41,163 bases of DNA from contig JAABTG010000029.1 in NCBI GenBank assembly GCA_011389995.1, positions 1 through 41,163 of the forward strand, given 5' to 3'. Position numbers and translations under genes: made by a program. The first letter of the stretch is position 1; the number at the start of each line of letters is the position of its first letter. The notes under the pieces are model-generated. The model worked only from the letters and a program-made list of their open reading frames with translations. It was not told where the DNA came from and did no database searches. Of the stretch, positions 8,340-16,646 are shown piece after piece. This DNA is from Thiotrichales bacterium (GTDB lineage Bacteria; Pseudomonadota; Gammaproteobacteria; JAABTG01).

Positions 8340-9095
8340 TCAGTAACCGAGGCTGCGGCCGCCGTCCACGGCGATGATCTGGCCCGTGATGTAGGGGGCC
8401 TCCAGGGCGAGGAATACCACGGTGGCGGCGATGTCCGTGGCATCGCCCTGGCGCTTGAGGGCGGTGCGGTTGATGATACGCTGGCGTGCCACGTCATCCA
8501 TGCCCGAAGCGGGCCACATGATGGCCCCCGGCGCGATACCGTTGACGCGCACCTCGGGGCCGAGTTCCCGGGCGAGGCTGCGCGTGAGCATGACGTTGCC
8601 GGCCTTGGCGCAGGAATAGACCGGATGCCCCTTCAGGGGCTGCTGGCCGTGGATGTCGGCGAGGTTCACGATGCTGCCCTGGCTGGCCCGTAGCGGGGGT
8701 GCCGCCGCCTGGGCGAGGAAGAAGGGGGCCTTGAGATTGGTGTCCAGCAGTTCGTCCCACTGTTCCTCGGTGGCCCGGCCCATGGGGGTAGGGTAGAAGG
8801 TCGAGGCATTGTTCACCAGCAGGTCGAGGCGTCCCTGCCACTGGACCACCGCCTCCAGCAGGTGGTTCACCTGGCGGATGTCGCGGATGTCGGCCTGGAA
8901 CAGGGCCGCAGAGTCGGCGCGGGCCGCGTTGAGTTCCGCCACCAGCCGGCTCGCCGCCTCCCGCGAGCGCCGGTAGTGGAGGGCCACGTCCATGCCCCTG
9001 CCGTGAAGGGCGCGCACGATGGCTGCCCCGATGCGCTGGGAGCCGCCGGTCACCAGGGCGACCGGGGTCGGGGGTTGATCGTCGTGATTCGTCAT
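8340..9095 (-). CDS. Pteridine reductase (FolM-like SDR)
   Basis: A 251-residue short-chain dehydrogenase. It has the NADPH-binding TGGSQRIG motif, the form typical of pteridine reductases (TGxxxRIG) rather than TGxxxGIG, then LVNNAST, and the catalytic YSCAK (YxxxK) after SIVNLADIHG. The start MTNHDDQPPTPVALVTGG is preferred; the frame opens 19 codons earlier, but the extra residues are not family-like. FolM/PTR1-type enzymes reduce dihydromonapterin or dihydrofolate to tetrahydro forms. It converges on the folB-folK-Nudix unit, which supports a pterin substrate. It could still be a generic SDR, but the motif and context favour pteridine reductase. Confidence 0.85.
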   Translation of the reverse strand: MTNHDDQPPTPVALVTGGSQRIGAAIVRALHGRGMDVALHYRRSREAASRLVAELNAARADSAALFQADIRDIRQVNHLLEAVVQWQGRLDLLVNNASTFYPTPMGRATEEQWDELLDTNLKAPFFLAQAAAPPLRASQGSIVNLADIHGQQPLKGHPVYSCAKAGNVMLTRSLARELGPEVRVNGIAPGAIMWPASGMDDVARQRIINRTALKRQGDATDIAATVVFLALEAPYITGQIIAVDGGRSLGY

Positions 9096-9187
9096 CTGGT
9101 CCTCTGGTTCTCCCGGGGCGTCGGTCGAAAGCAGGCCGGCCCCCTCACCCAAAACGCGCCATATTATGTCAGCTGTGGAAAAACATC

Positions 9188-10372
9188 ATGGTGGCTGAGC
9201 TCGGACCGCTGCCCCCGCCGCCGCCCGGCGAGCAGACCCGGTCGGCGGAGCTGGCGGGGCGCATTCGCGCCGCCATCCATGAGGGCGGGGGCTCCATCGA
9301 CTTCGCCCGCTACATGGAGATGGCCCTCTATACCCCCGGCCTCGGCTACTACAGCGGCCCCGACACTCCCTTCGGGCCCGCCGGGGACTTCGTCACCGCG
9401 CCCGAGATCTCCACCCTTTTCGGCCAGTGCGTGGCGGCCTACCTGGCCCCCGTGCTGGACCACCTCGGGGACGCCGACGTGCTGGAGTTCGGGCCGGGCA
9501 GCGGCACCCTGGCACTGACGGTGCTCAATACCCTGGCGGCCCTGGATCGCGTGCCCCGCCGTTACCGCATGCTGGAACTGTCGGGTACGCTGGCGGCGGC
9601 CCAGCGGACCACCCTGGAGGCCCTCGACAGCCCCCTGCAGGAGCGCGTGGAGTGGCTGGACCGGCTGCCCGCCACGGGTCTGCGGGGCTGCATCATGGCC
9701 AATGAGGTGGTAGACGCCATTCCCTTCCGGCGGCTGCGCATCGGCCGCGACGCGGTGCAGGAATGGCGCGTGGTGTGGCGGGATGGAGGCCCGGCATGGG
9801 CCCTCGAACCCTGCGCGGACGAGGGACTGGCGGCGGCCGTGGCACGGCTGCGGCCGGCCCTCGGGGCGGCACCCCTGCCCTATGACACCGAGGTGGCGCC
9901 GGCACGCCGGGCCTGGCTCGCCGCCGCCGCCGCCACCCTGAGGGAAGGCGCCATGGTGGTGCTCGACTACGGCTTCGAGCGCCGCGAGCTCTATCGACCG
10001 GGCCGCCATGGCGGCACCCTGGCCTGCCACTATCGTCACCATACCCATGACGACCCCTTCGTCATGCCCGGCCTGCAGGACATCACCAGCCACGTGGATT
10101 TCACCGATCTGGCGGAGGCGGCGCTGGCGGGCGGCCTCGACGTGGCGGGCTTCACCACCCAGGCCCAGTTTCTCCTCGGTCAGGGGCTGCTGGAGCGGGC
10201 CGCTCCCGCCGATACCGGTGGCGGGCTCGCTGCCCTCGCCCGCAGCGGTGAGATCAAGCGCCTCACCCTGCCCGGGGAGATGGGCGAGGTGTTCAAGGTG
10301 CTGGCCCTCGGTCGCGGCCTGCCCGCCGGCCTCCTCGCCTTCCCGGGGCGGGACATGAGGGCGCGGCTGTAA
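9188..10372 (+). CDS. MidA/NDUFAF7-family SAM methyltransferase
   Basis: A 394-residue class I SAM-dependent methyltransferase of the COG1565 family. Visible are the family signature YMEMALYTPGLGYYSG near the N-terminus, GDFVTAPEISTLFG, the SAM-binding loop VLEFGPGSGTLA, the segment IMANEVVDAIPFRR, and GAMVVLDYGFERREL followed by DPFVMPGLQDITSHVDFTDL. The eukaryotic member NDUFAF7 (MidA) dimethylates an arginine of a complex I subunit during assembly; the bacterial role is not settled. It is divergent from the pteridine reductase across a 92-bp gap containing TATTAT (9162-9167) as a possible -10 without a clear -35. uppP follows 86 bp downstream. No nuo genes are in the window. Confidence 0.93.
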   Translation: MVAELGPLPPPPPGEQTRSAELAGRIRAAIHEGGGSIDFARYMEMALYTPGLGYYSGPDTPFGPAGDFVTAPEISTLFGQCVAAYLAPVLDHLGDADVLEFGPGSGTLALTVLNTLAALDRVPRRYRMLELSGTLAAAQRTTLEALDSPLQERVEWLDRLPATGLRGCIMANEVVDAIPFRRLRIGRDAVQEWRVVWRDGGPAWALEPCADEGLAAAVARLRPALGAAPLPYDTEVAPARRAWLAAAAATLREGAMVVLDYGFERRELYRPGRHGGTLACHYRHHTHDDPFVMPGLQDITSHVDFTDLAEAALAGGLDVAGFTTQAQFLLGQGLLERAAPADTGGGLAALARSGEIKRLTLPGEMGEVFKVLALGRGLPAGLLAFPGRDMRARL

Positions 10373-10458
10373 GCCGTTGGCGCTAGAATAGCCCGCTTGC
10401 CGGACGGCCCCCGGGTGGGTCGCCGCCATTCCTTTACCGGCCATCGCGGAGAGCATCC

Positions 10459-11256
10459 TTGGACCCCTGGCACGTCATCGCCCTCGCCCTCATGCAGGGG
10501 CTTACCGAATTCCTGCCCATCTCCAGCTCGGCCCATCTCATCCTCCTGCCCGCCCTCAGTGGCTGGGAAGACCAGGGCCTGTCCCTGGACGTGGCGGTAC
10601 ATGTGGGGACCCTGGCCGCCGTGGTCTGGTACTTCCGCGCCAGTATCGTGGTGCTGGCCCGGGACTGGGCGGCATCCCTCTATCACCGACGCGGCGTGGG
10701 GGAGAGCCGACTGGCCTGGGGGGTATTGTGGGGCACGGTACCGGTGGGTCTGGCGGGGCTGCTGTTCTCGGGCTTCGTCGAGACCCATCTGCGCTCGGCC
10801 CTGGTGATCGCCTGGGCCACCATCGCCTTCGGCCTGCTGCTGTGGTGGGCCGATGCGGCGGGCCGCGGCGCGCGCAGCGAGCACGGCCTGCGCTGGCGGG
10901 ACGTGGCCATCATCGGCCTGGCCCAGGCCCTGGCCCTCATCCCCGGCACCTCGCGCTCGGGCATCACCATCACCGCGGCCCTCGCCCTCGGCCTGAGCCG
11001 CGAGGGGGCGGCCCGCTTCTCCTTCCTCCTCTCCATACCCGTCATCAGCCTGGCAGGTGCCCATGAGGGTTATCGCGCCCTCGGCCAGAGCGCGGCCCTC
11101 GACTGGGGAGCGGTGGCGCTGGGCACGGTGGCGGCCGGCATCAGCGCCTACCTGTGCATACATCTGTTCCTCAAGCTGGTGGAGCGCATCGGCATGCTGC
11201 CCTTCGTGGCCTACCGCCTCATCCTGGGCGCCGTGCTGCTGTTGTTCTTCGTCTGA
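10459..11256 (+). CDS. uppP: Undecaprenyl-diphosphate phosphatase
   Basis: Membrane enzyme that dephosphorylates undecaprenyl pyrophosphate to regenerate the lipid carrier for peptidoglycan and other cell-wall polymers; overproduction gives bacitracin resistance. The 265-residue protein has both family signatures: GLTEFLPISSSAHLIL near the N-terminus and LIPGTSRSGITI in the middle, with about seven to eight hydrophobic helices. Translation appears to begin at TTG (MDPWHVIALALMQG), preceded by a GGAGAG ribosome binding site; no in-frame ATG lies near the family start. It follows the MidA-like gene on the same strand with an 86-bp spacer. Confidence 0.97.
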   Translation: MDPWHVIALALMQGLTEFLPISSSAHLILLPALSGWEDQGLSLDVAVHVGTLAAVVWYFRASIVVLARDWAASLYHRRGVGESRLAWGVLWGTVPVGLAGLLFSGFVETHLRSALVIAWATIAFGLLLWWADAAGRGARSEHGLRWRDVAIIGLAQALALIPGTSRSGITITAALALGLSREGAARFSFLLSIPVISLAGAHEGYRALGQSAALDWGAVALGTVAAGISAYLCIHLFLKLVERIGMLPFVAYRLILGAVLLLFFV

Positions 11257-11302
11257 GGGCATACCGAGGCATCCTGGCCGGGCACCCGGTTATCTCTCGA
11301 TG

Positions 11303-11394
11303 GCTTCTCTCCGTGGCCTCTGTGCCTCCGTGAGAAAAAGACTTTTACCGTGGGAATCCAAGTTTCTCTCACGGAGGCACGGAGGCACAGAGAA
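11303..11394. repeat. Inverted repeat of CACGGAGGCAC family
   Basis: In the 288-bp gap between convergent uppP and cca, a left arm with CTGTGCCTCCGTGAGAAA (11319-11336) and a right arm with TTTCTCTCACGGAGGCAC then GGAGGCACAGAGAA (11363-11394) are inverted copies separated by about 26 bp. Within the right arm an 8-bp unit GGAGGCAC is directly repeated. The transcript would fold into one long imperfect hairpin. Sequences of this type recur in many proteobacterial intergenic regions and often give spurious ORFs reading SLCLRASVR, as here on the minus strand. No gene is supported in 11257-11544. Confidence 0.75.
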
Positions 11395-11544
11395 CCCAGG
11401 GTTAAGTGATTGAATGCACTTCTATTTGTCTTTCCTGGTGCCTTGGTGAGGGGAAAGGGCCGGGAGCAATTGCCCACCGCACAACCTTCATGGCTGTCGC
11501 CGCGTCGCTGCGAGATCAATCAACGGCCTGGTGGAGTCGGTGGG

Positions 11545-12759
11545 CTAAGGATCAGAAAGGGCCGCCGCGATGGCCCGGGTGCGGGCCTCCTTGAGGGCGA
11601 TACCGAGGTCGCGGCCGCTGAGGCCCCGGGCCACCAGAGGCCCGGTCTCCACGGCGCGGGCGGCGGCGAAGGCCTCGCGGAAGCGCCCGGCCTGGGGGTA
11701 GGGGCGGTCCTCCAGGCCCGTACGGCCCCGGGCGTCCGCCTCGCAGGCGGTGAGGAACTGGTCCAGGCGGCCGGGGCGGCGGAAGCTGTCCAGGGCCAGC
11801 AGCACCTTCATCAGGGTGGCGGGCCTCAACTCCATGGCGCGGTGGCAGTGGCCGTGGTAGGTGGCCACCAGCACCCCCATCTCCCGGAATTCACCGGGGA
11901 CCCGCAGCCTTTTGCACAGTTCGTCGATACGCTGAAGGCCGAGCTGCTCGTGGCCGTGATGGCGGGGCCACAGGTTGGGGTTGGTGTCCGCCTTGCCGAG
12001 GTCATGCACCAGGGCGGCGAAACGCACCACGGGGTCGTCGCTCAGACGGGCGGCCTGATCCAGCACCAGGAGGGTGTGGACGCCGGTATCCACCTCCGGG
12101 TGGTGTTGCGGGGGCTGGGGCACGCCGAACAGGCGGTCCACCTCGGGAAACAGCCGCGCCCGGGCCCCGCACGCCCCCAGCACCTCGAAGAAGCGGCGGG
12201 GCCGCGGGCTCTCCAGGGCCTTGCGCAACTCCCCCCACACCCGTTCCGGCACCAGGGCGTTCACCTCCCCCGACGTCACCATCTGCCGCAGCAGGTCCAG
12301 GGTCTCGGGGGCCAGCTCGAAGTCCAGGGTGGCGGCGAGGCGCGCGGCGCGCAGCAGGCGCACGGGGTCCTCCACGAAGGCAGGGGAGACATGGCGCAGC
12401 ACCCCGGCCTCCAGGTCCGCCCGACCGTCGAAGGGGTCGATGAGATGACCTTCCTCGTCCTCTGCCATGGCATTGATGGTGAGGTCCCGGCGCGCCAGGT
12501 CTTCCTCGAGGGTGACGTCGGGGCTGGCATGGAAGGTGAAGCCGGTGTAGCCGGGCGCCACCTTGCGCTCGGTGCGTGCGAGGGCGTATTCCTCTGCGCT
12601 GTCGGGATGGAGGAATACCGGGAAGTCCTTGCCCACCGGGCGGAAGCCACGGTCCAGCAACTCCTCGGGGGTGGCGCCCACCACCACCCAGTCGCGATCG
12701 GTCACGGGGCGGCCGAGGAGGCGATCGCGGACGGCGCCGCCCACCTGGTACGCCCGCAT
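11545..12759 (-). CDS. cca: Multifunctional CCA tRNA nucleotidyltransferase
   Basis: Adds or repairs the 3' CCA end of tRNAs without a nucleic acid template. The 404-residue length matches the long bacterial form (E. coli 412). The N-terminal nucleotidyltransferase core starts [13 protein letters not shown], followed by [14 protein letters not shown] with the catalytic DxD-type acidic residues, and [14 protein letters not shown] of the neck/base-recognition region. The C-terminal HD phosphohydrolase domain ([20 protein letters not shown] then ALVHDLGK) identifies the multifunctional class with phosphatase/phosphodiesterase activity. It starts 7 bp after the stop of the NDUFA9-like gene, so the two are likely co-transcribed. 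Confidence 0.97.
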   Translation of the reverse strand: MRAYQVGGAVRDRLLGRPVTDRDWVVVGATPEELLDRGFRPVGKDFPVFLHPDSAEEYALARTERKVAPGYTGFTFHASPDVTLEEDLARRDLTINAMAEDEEGHLIDPFDGRADLEAGVLRHVSPAFVEDPVRLLRAARLAATLDFELAPETLDLLRQMVTSGEVNALVPERVWGELRKALESPRPRRFFEVLGACGARARLFPEVDRLFGVPQPPQHHPEVDTGVHTLLVLDQAARLSDDPVVRFAALVHDLGKADTNPNLWPRHHGHEQLGLQRIDELCKRLRVPGEFREMGVLVATYHGHCHRAMELRPATLMKVLLALDSFRRPGRLDQFLTACEADARGRTGLEDRPYPQAGRFREAFAAARAVETGPLVARGLSGRDLGIALKEARTRAIAAALSDP

Positions 12760-12766
12760 GCCGGCC

Positions 12767-13720
12767 TCAACCGCGACGGGCGGTGGAGCGCAGATCCTGC
12801 AGGTAACGCTCGCGGCCGTCCCGGGACAGGTAGGCCGGCACCACGCTCTCCAGCTCGGTGGCGCGGATCCCCAGGGCCGCGAGGCCGTCGTCGTGGCACA
12901 CGCTGTCCACGCTCATGGAGGCCAGATTGTCCCGCGTCATGGGAGGGGTGGGGAGAAACTCCATGGCCCGGGCCAGCAGCCGCGCCGGCCCCGGCCCGAG
13001 GCCGATGACGGGACGGCGGTGGCCGCTGTAGCGGCCACTGAGCTTGACCAGTTCCCGCAGGGTGTAGACCTTGGGGCCGCACAGCTCGAAGGTCTGGCCA
13101 TAGCTGTCACGGTCCCGCAGACAGCGGGCGAAGGCCTCCACCACGTCTCCCACGAAGACCGGGGCGAAGCGGGCATCCGCCCCCGCCAGGGGCATGAAGG
13201 GGGCCAGGCGCAGCAACCGCGCAAACTGGTTGAAGAAATTGTCCCGGGGACCGAAAACCACGGACGGCTTGAACACCGTGACGTCCATGTCCGGGGCGCC
13301 CAGCACCGCCTGTTCGCCGGCACCCTTGGTGCGCTGGTATTCGCTCGGGCCTGCCGTCGAGGATTGCAGGGCGCTCATGTGCAACAGCCGGCGGATACCG
13401 TTGAAGCGGCAGGCCTCCACCACCTTGGCGGGGAGGTCCGCGTGCACGGTCTTGAAGTCGCCATGGGGCCCGCCGGTGGGATTGAGGATCCCCGTGAGGT
13501 TGATCACCGTGTCGCAGCCCTTGAACTGGTGGGTGAGTTCCGACACCAGATGGACATCCGTTTCCACCAGCTCGAGGGTGGGGATCACCAGCAGGTCGCG
13601 ACGGGCCTCCCGACGGCGCGTCAGGACCCGCAGGCGGTGGCCGTCGCGGGCGAGGACGAACAACAGGTGATGGCCGATGAAGCCCGTTCCACCGAGCACA
13701 CAGATGCTTAATTTCTTCAT
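12767..13720 (-). CDS. NDUFA9-like NAD(P)-binding epimerase/dehydrogenase
   Basis: A 317-residue atypical short-chain dehydrogenase of the complex I NDUFA9 subunit family. It begins [20 protein letters not shown] with the dinucleotide-binding GGTGFIG motif, then has VINLTGILN, the active-site region [20 protein letters not shown] (a YxxxK in the order Y-QRT-K), and [16 protein letters not shown]. The start is at the lysine-rich MKKL; the frame extends 26 codons further, which looks like noise. The mitochondrial homologue is a complex I accessory subunit, and bacterial members are widespread with no agreed substrate. It leads a two-gene unit with cca and is divergent from hisI across 193 bp. 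Confidence 0.9.
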   Translation of the reverse strand: MKKLSICVLGGTGFIGHHLLFVLARDGHRLRVLTRRREARRDLLVIPTLELVETDVHLVSELTHQFKGCDTVINLTGILNPTGGPHGDFKTVHADLPAKVVEACRFNGIRRLLHMSALQSSTAGPSEYQRTKGAGEQAVLGAPDMDVTVFKPSVVFGPRDNFFNQFARLLRLAPFMPLAGADARFAPVFVGDVVEAFARCLRDRDSYGQTFELCGPKVYTLRELVKLSGRYSGHRRPVIGLGPGPARLLARAMEFLPTPPMTRDNLASMSVDSVCHDDGLAALGIRATELESVVPAYLSRDGRERYLQDLRSTARRG

Positions 13721-13913
13721 TGCTTTCAGTTCCTTTCGGTGCTCGCCGCGGTCAGGCCGGGGGCCAGTAATTCTCCCGGGTGGGCCGGTGGCGGTCAAGC
13801 CGTGGGCGGGGTCAGGTAGTCAGTGCCTGGAATCCCGGATTTCTGTATCATCCCCAACCCTTCGCAACGGGAAAGGCCCGGGGTAACGGGGCGTTTCCGG
13901 AGGCTTTCCAAAG

Positions 13914-14321
13914 ATGACCGAGTCGTGGCTCGACGAAATAAAGTGGACAGAAGAAGGGCTGGTACCGGCCATCGCCCAGGAGGCGGGTTCCGGCGCAGTG
14001 CTCATGATGGCATGGATGAGCCGCGAGTCCCTGGCCCTCACGGTCAAGGAAGGCCGCGCCATCTACTGGTCACGCTCGCGGCGTAAGCTGTGGCGCAAGG
14101 GAGAAGAGTCGGGCAACGTACAACGCCTGCGGGAGCTGCGGCTGGACTGCGACAACGACGTGGTGCTGTTGACAGTGGAGCAGATCGGTGGCATTGCCTG
14201 TCATACGGGTAGGCACCGTTGTTTCTACAGGCAGCTGCGGGACGGTGCGTGGGTCGATGTGGAGCCCGTGGTGGAGGATCCGGCCGTCCTTTACGGCAAG
14301 GGGGCCGGGGGCGATGTCTGA
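13914..14321 (+). CDS. hisI: Phosphoribosyl-AMP cyclohydrolase
   Basis: Third step of histidine synthesis, opening the purine ring of phosphoribosyl-AMP. The 135-residue stand-alone HisI has [34 protein letters not shown], the metal site LDCDND and the C-terminal [14 protein letters not shown] with the remaining cysteine ligands. A GGAGGC ribosome binding site precedes the ATG. It overlaps hisE by 8 bp. The other his genes are not adjacent; instead a 193-bp upstream gap with TATCAT near 13845 may hold a promoter, so this looks like the start of a hisI-hisE-tat operon. Confidence 0.97.
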   Translation: MTESWLDEIKWTEEGLVPAIAQEAGSGAVLMMAWMSRESLALTVKEGRAIYWSRSRRKLWRKGEESGNVQRLRELRLDCDNDVVLLTVEQIGGIACHTGRHRCFYRQLRDGAWVDVEPVVEDPAVLYGKGAGGDV

Positions 14322-14661
14322 CGTCCTCGCGAGAGTCGCGGCGGTATTGCGGGAACGGCGGCACGCCAGCCCCGATGAGTCCTACGTGGCGCGGCTCTAT
14401 CACAAGGGGCTGGACGCCATCCTCAAGAAAGTGGGGGAAGAGGCCACTGAGACGGTGTTGGCGGCGAAAGACGGTGATCGGGCGGCTATCATTCATGAAA
14501 CTGCCGATCTTTGGTTTCACACCCTGGTCATGTTGGAGCATCAGGGGCTGGGCCCCGAGGATGTCCTGCAGGAACTGGAACGCCGCTTCGGCCTGTCCGG
14601 GCTGGAGGAGAAGGCGCGCCGGAAGCCGCAGGCGGGCGATGATGAACAGCATCAGGTTTGA
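14314..14661 (+). CDS. hisE: Phosphoribosyl-ATP pyrophosphatase
   Basis: Second step of histidine synthesis, hydrolysing phosphoribosyl-ATP to phosphoribosyl-AMP. The 115-residue product has the all-alpha pyrophosphohydrolase core with [19 protein letters not shown] followed by [12 protein letters not shown] and HETADLWFH, carrying the Mg-binding acidic residues. Its start lies 8 bp inside hisI, giving coupled translation. tatA follows 173 bp downstream; that spacer contains a CGCCGA/TCGGCG hairpin (about 14670-14686) and no further gene. Confidence 0.97.
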   Translation: MSDVLARVAAVLRERRHASPDESYVARLYHKGLDAILKKVGEEATETVLAAKDGDRAAIIHETADLWFHTLVMLEHQGLGPEDVLQELERRFGLSGLEEKARRKPQAGDDEQHQV

Positions 14662-14834
14662 CGGGGACGCCGACGAACTCGGCGTGGCGCGCGGCACAGG
14701 AAGGTGGCGCCATTTTGAAGCCGTCAAGCGTTTGAAAATGAAGCCAGGCGGAGAGGGCACTTTGCCCCTGGCGTGTGCTGCGGCGGTCGGGACGACCGGC
14801 TCAGCGCTTCTTTAGGCAGCGAGGAGAACTCGAT

Positions 14835-15110
14835 ATGGGGCTCGGTGGAATCAGTATCTGGCAGCTTTTGATCGTATTGGCGATCGTGGTGCTGTTGTTT
14901 GGCACCAAGAAGATCCGCAATGTGGGCGGCGACCTCGGGGCGGCGCTGAAGAACTTCAAGGGCGCGGTGAAGGACGGCGAGGACGAGAAGGACAAGGACA
15001 AGGACGACGAGGATGACAACGGGGAGCCCAAGTCCCTGGCCGAGGGGGCCAAGGCGGAGAATGCCGCCGGGACCTCGGACACCGTGGATAAAGAGAAAGA
15101 GAAGGCGTAG
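14835..15110 (+). CDS. tatA: Sec-independent translocase subunit TatA
   Basis: Pore-forming or membrane-weakening subunit of the twin-arginine translocase, which exports folded proteins. The 91-residue protein begins [20 protein letters not shown] with the single membrane helix, then [20 protein letters not shown], the amphipathic helix typical of TatA. The tail is extremely charged and low in complexity (many D, E and K from about residue 48). The ATG is preceded by GAGGAG. The hisI-hisE-tatA order is usual in beta- and gammaproteobacteria. Confidence 0.97.
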   Translation: MGLGGISIWQLLIVLAIVVLLFGTKKIRNVGGDLGAALKNFKGAVKDGEDEKDKDKDDEDDNGEPKSLAEGAKAENAAGTSDTVDKEKEKA

Positions 15111-15150
15111 GTGTCGCGCCCGGCCGTATCACGCGACATCCTGACCGCTC

Positions 15151-15597
15151 ATGTTTGACATCGGCTTTCTCGAGATCCTGCTCATCGGTGTGGTGGCCCT
15201 GCTGGTGGTGGGGCCCGAGCGCCTGCCCCGGCTCGCCCGTACCCTCGGCCTCTGGCTCGGCCGCGCGCGACGCTATGCGTCCAGCGTCAAGGACGACGTG
15301 CAGCGGGAACTGCGGGAGCACGAGATCCAGCAGGCCATGGGCGGCAAGCCGGAGATGAAGGACATCTACGAGATCGTGGAGGATACCCAGGAGGCGGTGC
15401 GGGACGTGGCCGAGGAGGTGGACTCCCTGGGTTCCGAACTCAATGCCACGGCCGGCGATACCGTGCGCAAGCCCGCAGAGGCCGCCGCCCGGCCGGATCC
15501 CCGCGCCCCTGCGGCCCCGCATCAGGACAAGGGCGGGGACAGGGACGACAAGGACAAGGAGTCCAGCAGGCCGTCCCCGCCGGGCAACCATGAATAA
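15151..15597 (+). CDS. tatB: Sec-independent translocase subunit TatB
   Basis: Partner of TatC in the twin-arginine signal receptor complex. The 148-residue protein starts MFDIGFLEILLIGVVALLVV and continues with GPERLPRLARTLGLWLGRAR, the TatB-specific helix-hinge-helix signature. A long acidic/polar tail with Pro/Arg and Asp/Lys low complexity follows. It overlaps tatC by 8 bp and follows tatA by 40 bp. Confidence 0.97.
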   Translation: MFDIGFLEILLIGVVALLVVGPERLPRLARTLGLWLGRARRYASSVKDDVQRELREHEIQQAMGGKPEMKDIYEIVEDTQEAVRDVAEEVDSLGSELNATAGDTVRKPAEAAARPDPRAPAAPHQDKGGDRDDKDKESSRPSPPGNHE

Positions 15598-16438
15598 ACG
15601 CCAGGAGACCCCCGGAGACCAGCAGGAGGAGATGCCGTTCCTCCAGCACCTGGTGGAGTTGCGGGACCGCTTGTTGCGGGTGGTGCTGGCGGTGCTGGTG
15701 GTGTTCCTGTGCCTGTTCCCCTTCGCCAACGACCTCTACCACATACTGGCGGAGCCCCTGCTGCGGCACATGCCCGCGGGCACCAGCATGATCGCCACCG
15801 AGGTGGCATCACCCTTCCTCACCCCGTTCAAGCTGTCCCTGGTACTGGCGGTGTTCCTCGCCGTGCCTTTCATCCTGCACCAGATATGGGCCTTCGTGGC
15901 ACCCGGGTTGTATCAGCACGAGAAGCGCCTGGCCATGCCCCTGCTGGCGGCCAGCGTGGCGCTGTTCTACATGGGCATGGCGTTCGCCTACTTCGTGGTG
16001 TTCCCCCTGGTATTCGGTTTCTTCATCAGCGTCACCCCGGAGGGGGTGGCGGTGATGACCGACATCGCCCGCTATCTGGATTTCGTGCTCAAGCTGTTCT
16101 TCGCCTTCGGTCTGGCCTTCGAGGTGCCCATTGTCGCCGTGGCCATGGTGTGGAGCGGCATGAGCACGCCTGAGTCCTTGGCCCAGAAGCGACCCTACAT
16201 CATCGTCGGCACCTTCGCCTTCGGCATGTTGCTGACCCCGCCGGACGTCATTTCCCAGACCCTGCTGGCGCTGCCCATGTGGCTGTTGTTCGAGTTGGGG
16301 TTGTGGTTCTCCCGGCATTTCGTGGCCCGCCGCGCCCCCGCTGCGTCGGACGATGACGGCGACGACGAGTTCGAGCGGGCGGAGCGCCAGGAGGCCGACC
16401 TCGGGGGCTCGGGGCGGGGCGGCAAGGACGGCGACTGA
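15590..16438 (+). CDS. tatC: Sec-independent translocase subunit TatC
   Basis: Polytopic signal-peptide receptor of the twin-arginine translocase. The 282-residue protein has the conserved cytoplasmic N-terminus MPFLQHLVELRDRLLRVV, six hydrophobic helices and the family segments SPFLTPFKLSLVLAVFLAVP and FVAPGLYQHEKRL. The C-terminal tail after the last helix is acidic and Arg-rich. The start is the ATG inside the tatB end (8-bp overlap); upstream frame is noise. A CCCCC/GGGGG hairpin at 16443-16463 directly after the stop may be its terminator, and a multi-hairpin repeat follows. Confidence 0.97.
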   Translation: MNKRQETPGDQQEEMPFLQHLVELRDRLLRVVLAVLVVFLCLFPFANDLYHILAEPLLRHMPAGTSMIATEVASPFLTPFKLSLVLAVFLAVPFILHQIWAFVAPGLYQHEKRLAMPLLAASVALFYMGMAFAYFVVFPLVFGFFISVTPEGVAVMTDIARYLDFVLKLFFAFGLAFEVPIVAVAMVWSGMSTPESLAQKRPYIIVGTFAFGMLLTPPDVISQTLLALPMWLLFELGLWFSRHFVARRAPAASDDDGDDEFERAERQEADLGGSGRGGKDGD

Positions 16439-16498
16439 TGCCGCGCCCCCTCGCCGGGGGAGCGTCGCCTTCCTTCAGGTCGCCGCCATCAGTCTTTA

Positions 16499-16646
16499 GG
16501 AATCCCTGATTGACCCAGGGCTCCCCGTGCGGCCCATGAATGGGCCCCCGCATCAATCGCGTAATCGATTCAAATGCGATCCCCTTGGTCCGGGCAATGT
16601 ACCGGACCAAGGGGGCTGATTTAATCCAGGGCGGATTAAACCAGCC
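16499..16646 (+). repeat. Multi-hairpin covarying repeat element, copy A
   Basis: A chain of hairpins between convergent tatC and the response regulator gene. H1: GGCCCA-TGAA-TGGGCC (16531-16546). H2: CGCAT..AATCG/CGATT..ATGCG (16549-16578). H3: a perfect 13-bp stem CCCCTTGGTCCGG/CCGGACCAAGGGG (16581-16614) with an 8-nt loop. H4: GGCTG..TTTAATCC/GGATTAAA..CAGCC (16614-16646). A weaker hairpin with CCCTG/CAGGG (16504-16520) precedes H1. The same chain is found inverted at 33634-33780 with different stem bases but preserved pairing. The element overlaps the last codons of the adjacent response regulator gene. I do not recognise it as a named repeat or RNA family. Confidence 0.8.

Noticed and set aside
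11211..11519. Minus-strand small protein containing SLCLRASVR
   Set aside because: This is the translated CACGGAGGCAC repeat and the uppP antisense end, a well-known kind of false ORF.
16531..16646. Integron attC site or simple intrinsic terminator
   Set aside because: The R/L box pattern of attC and an integrase are absent, and a chain of several hairpins without a T tract, repeated elsewhere with covarying stems, is more than a terminator.
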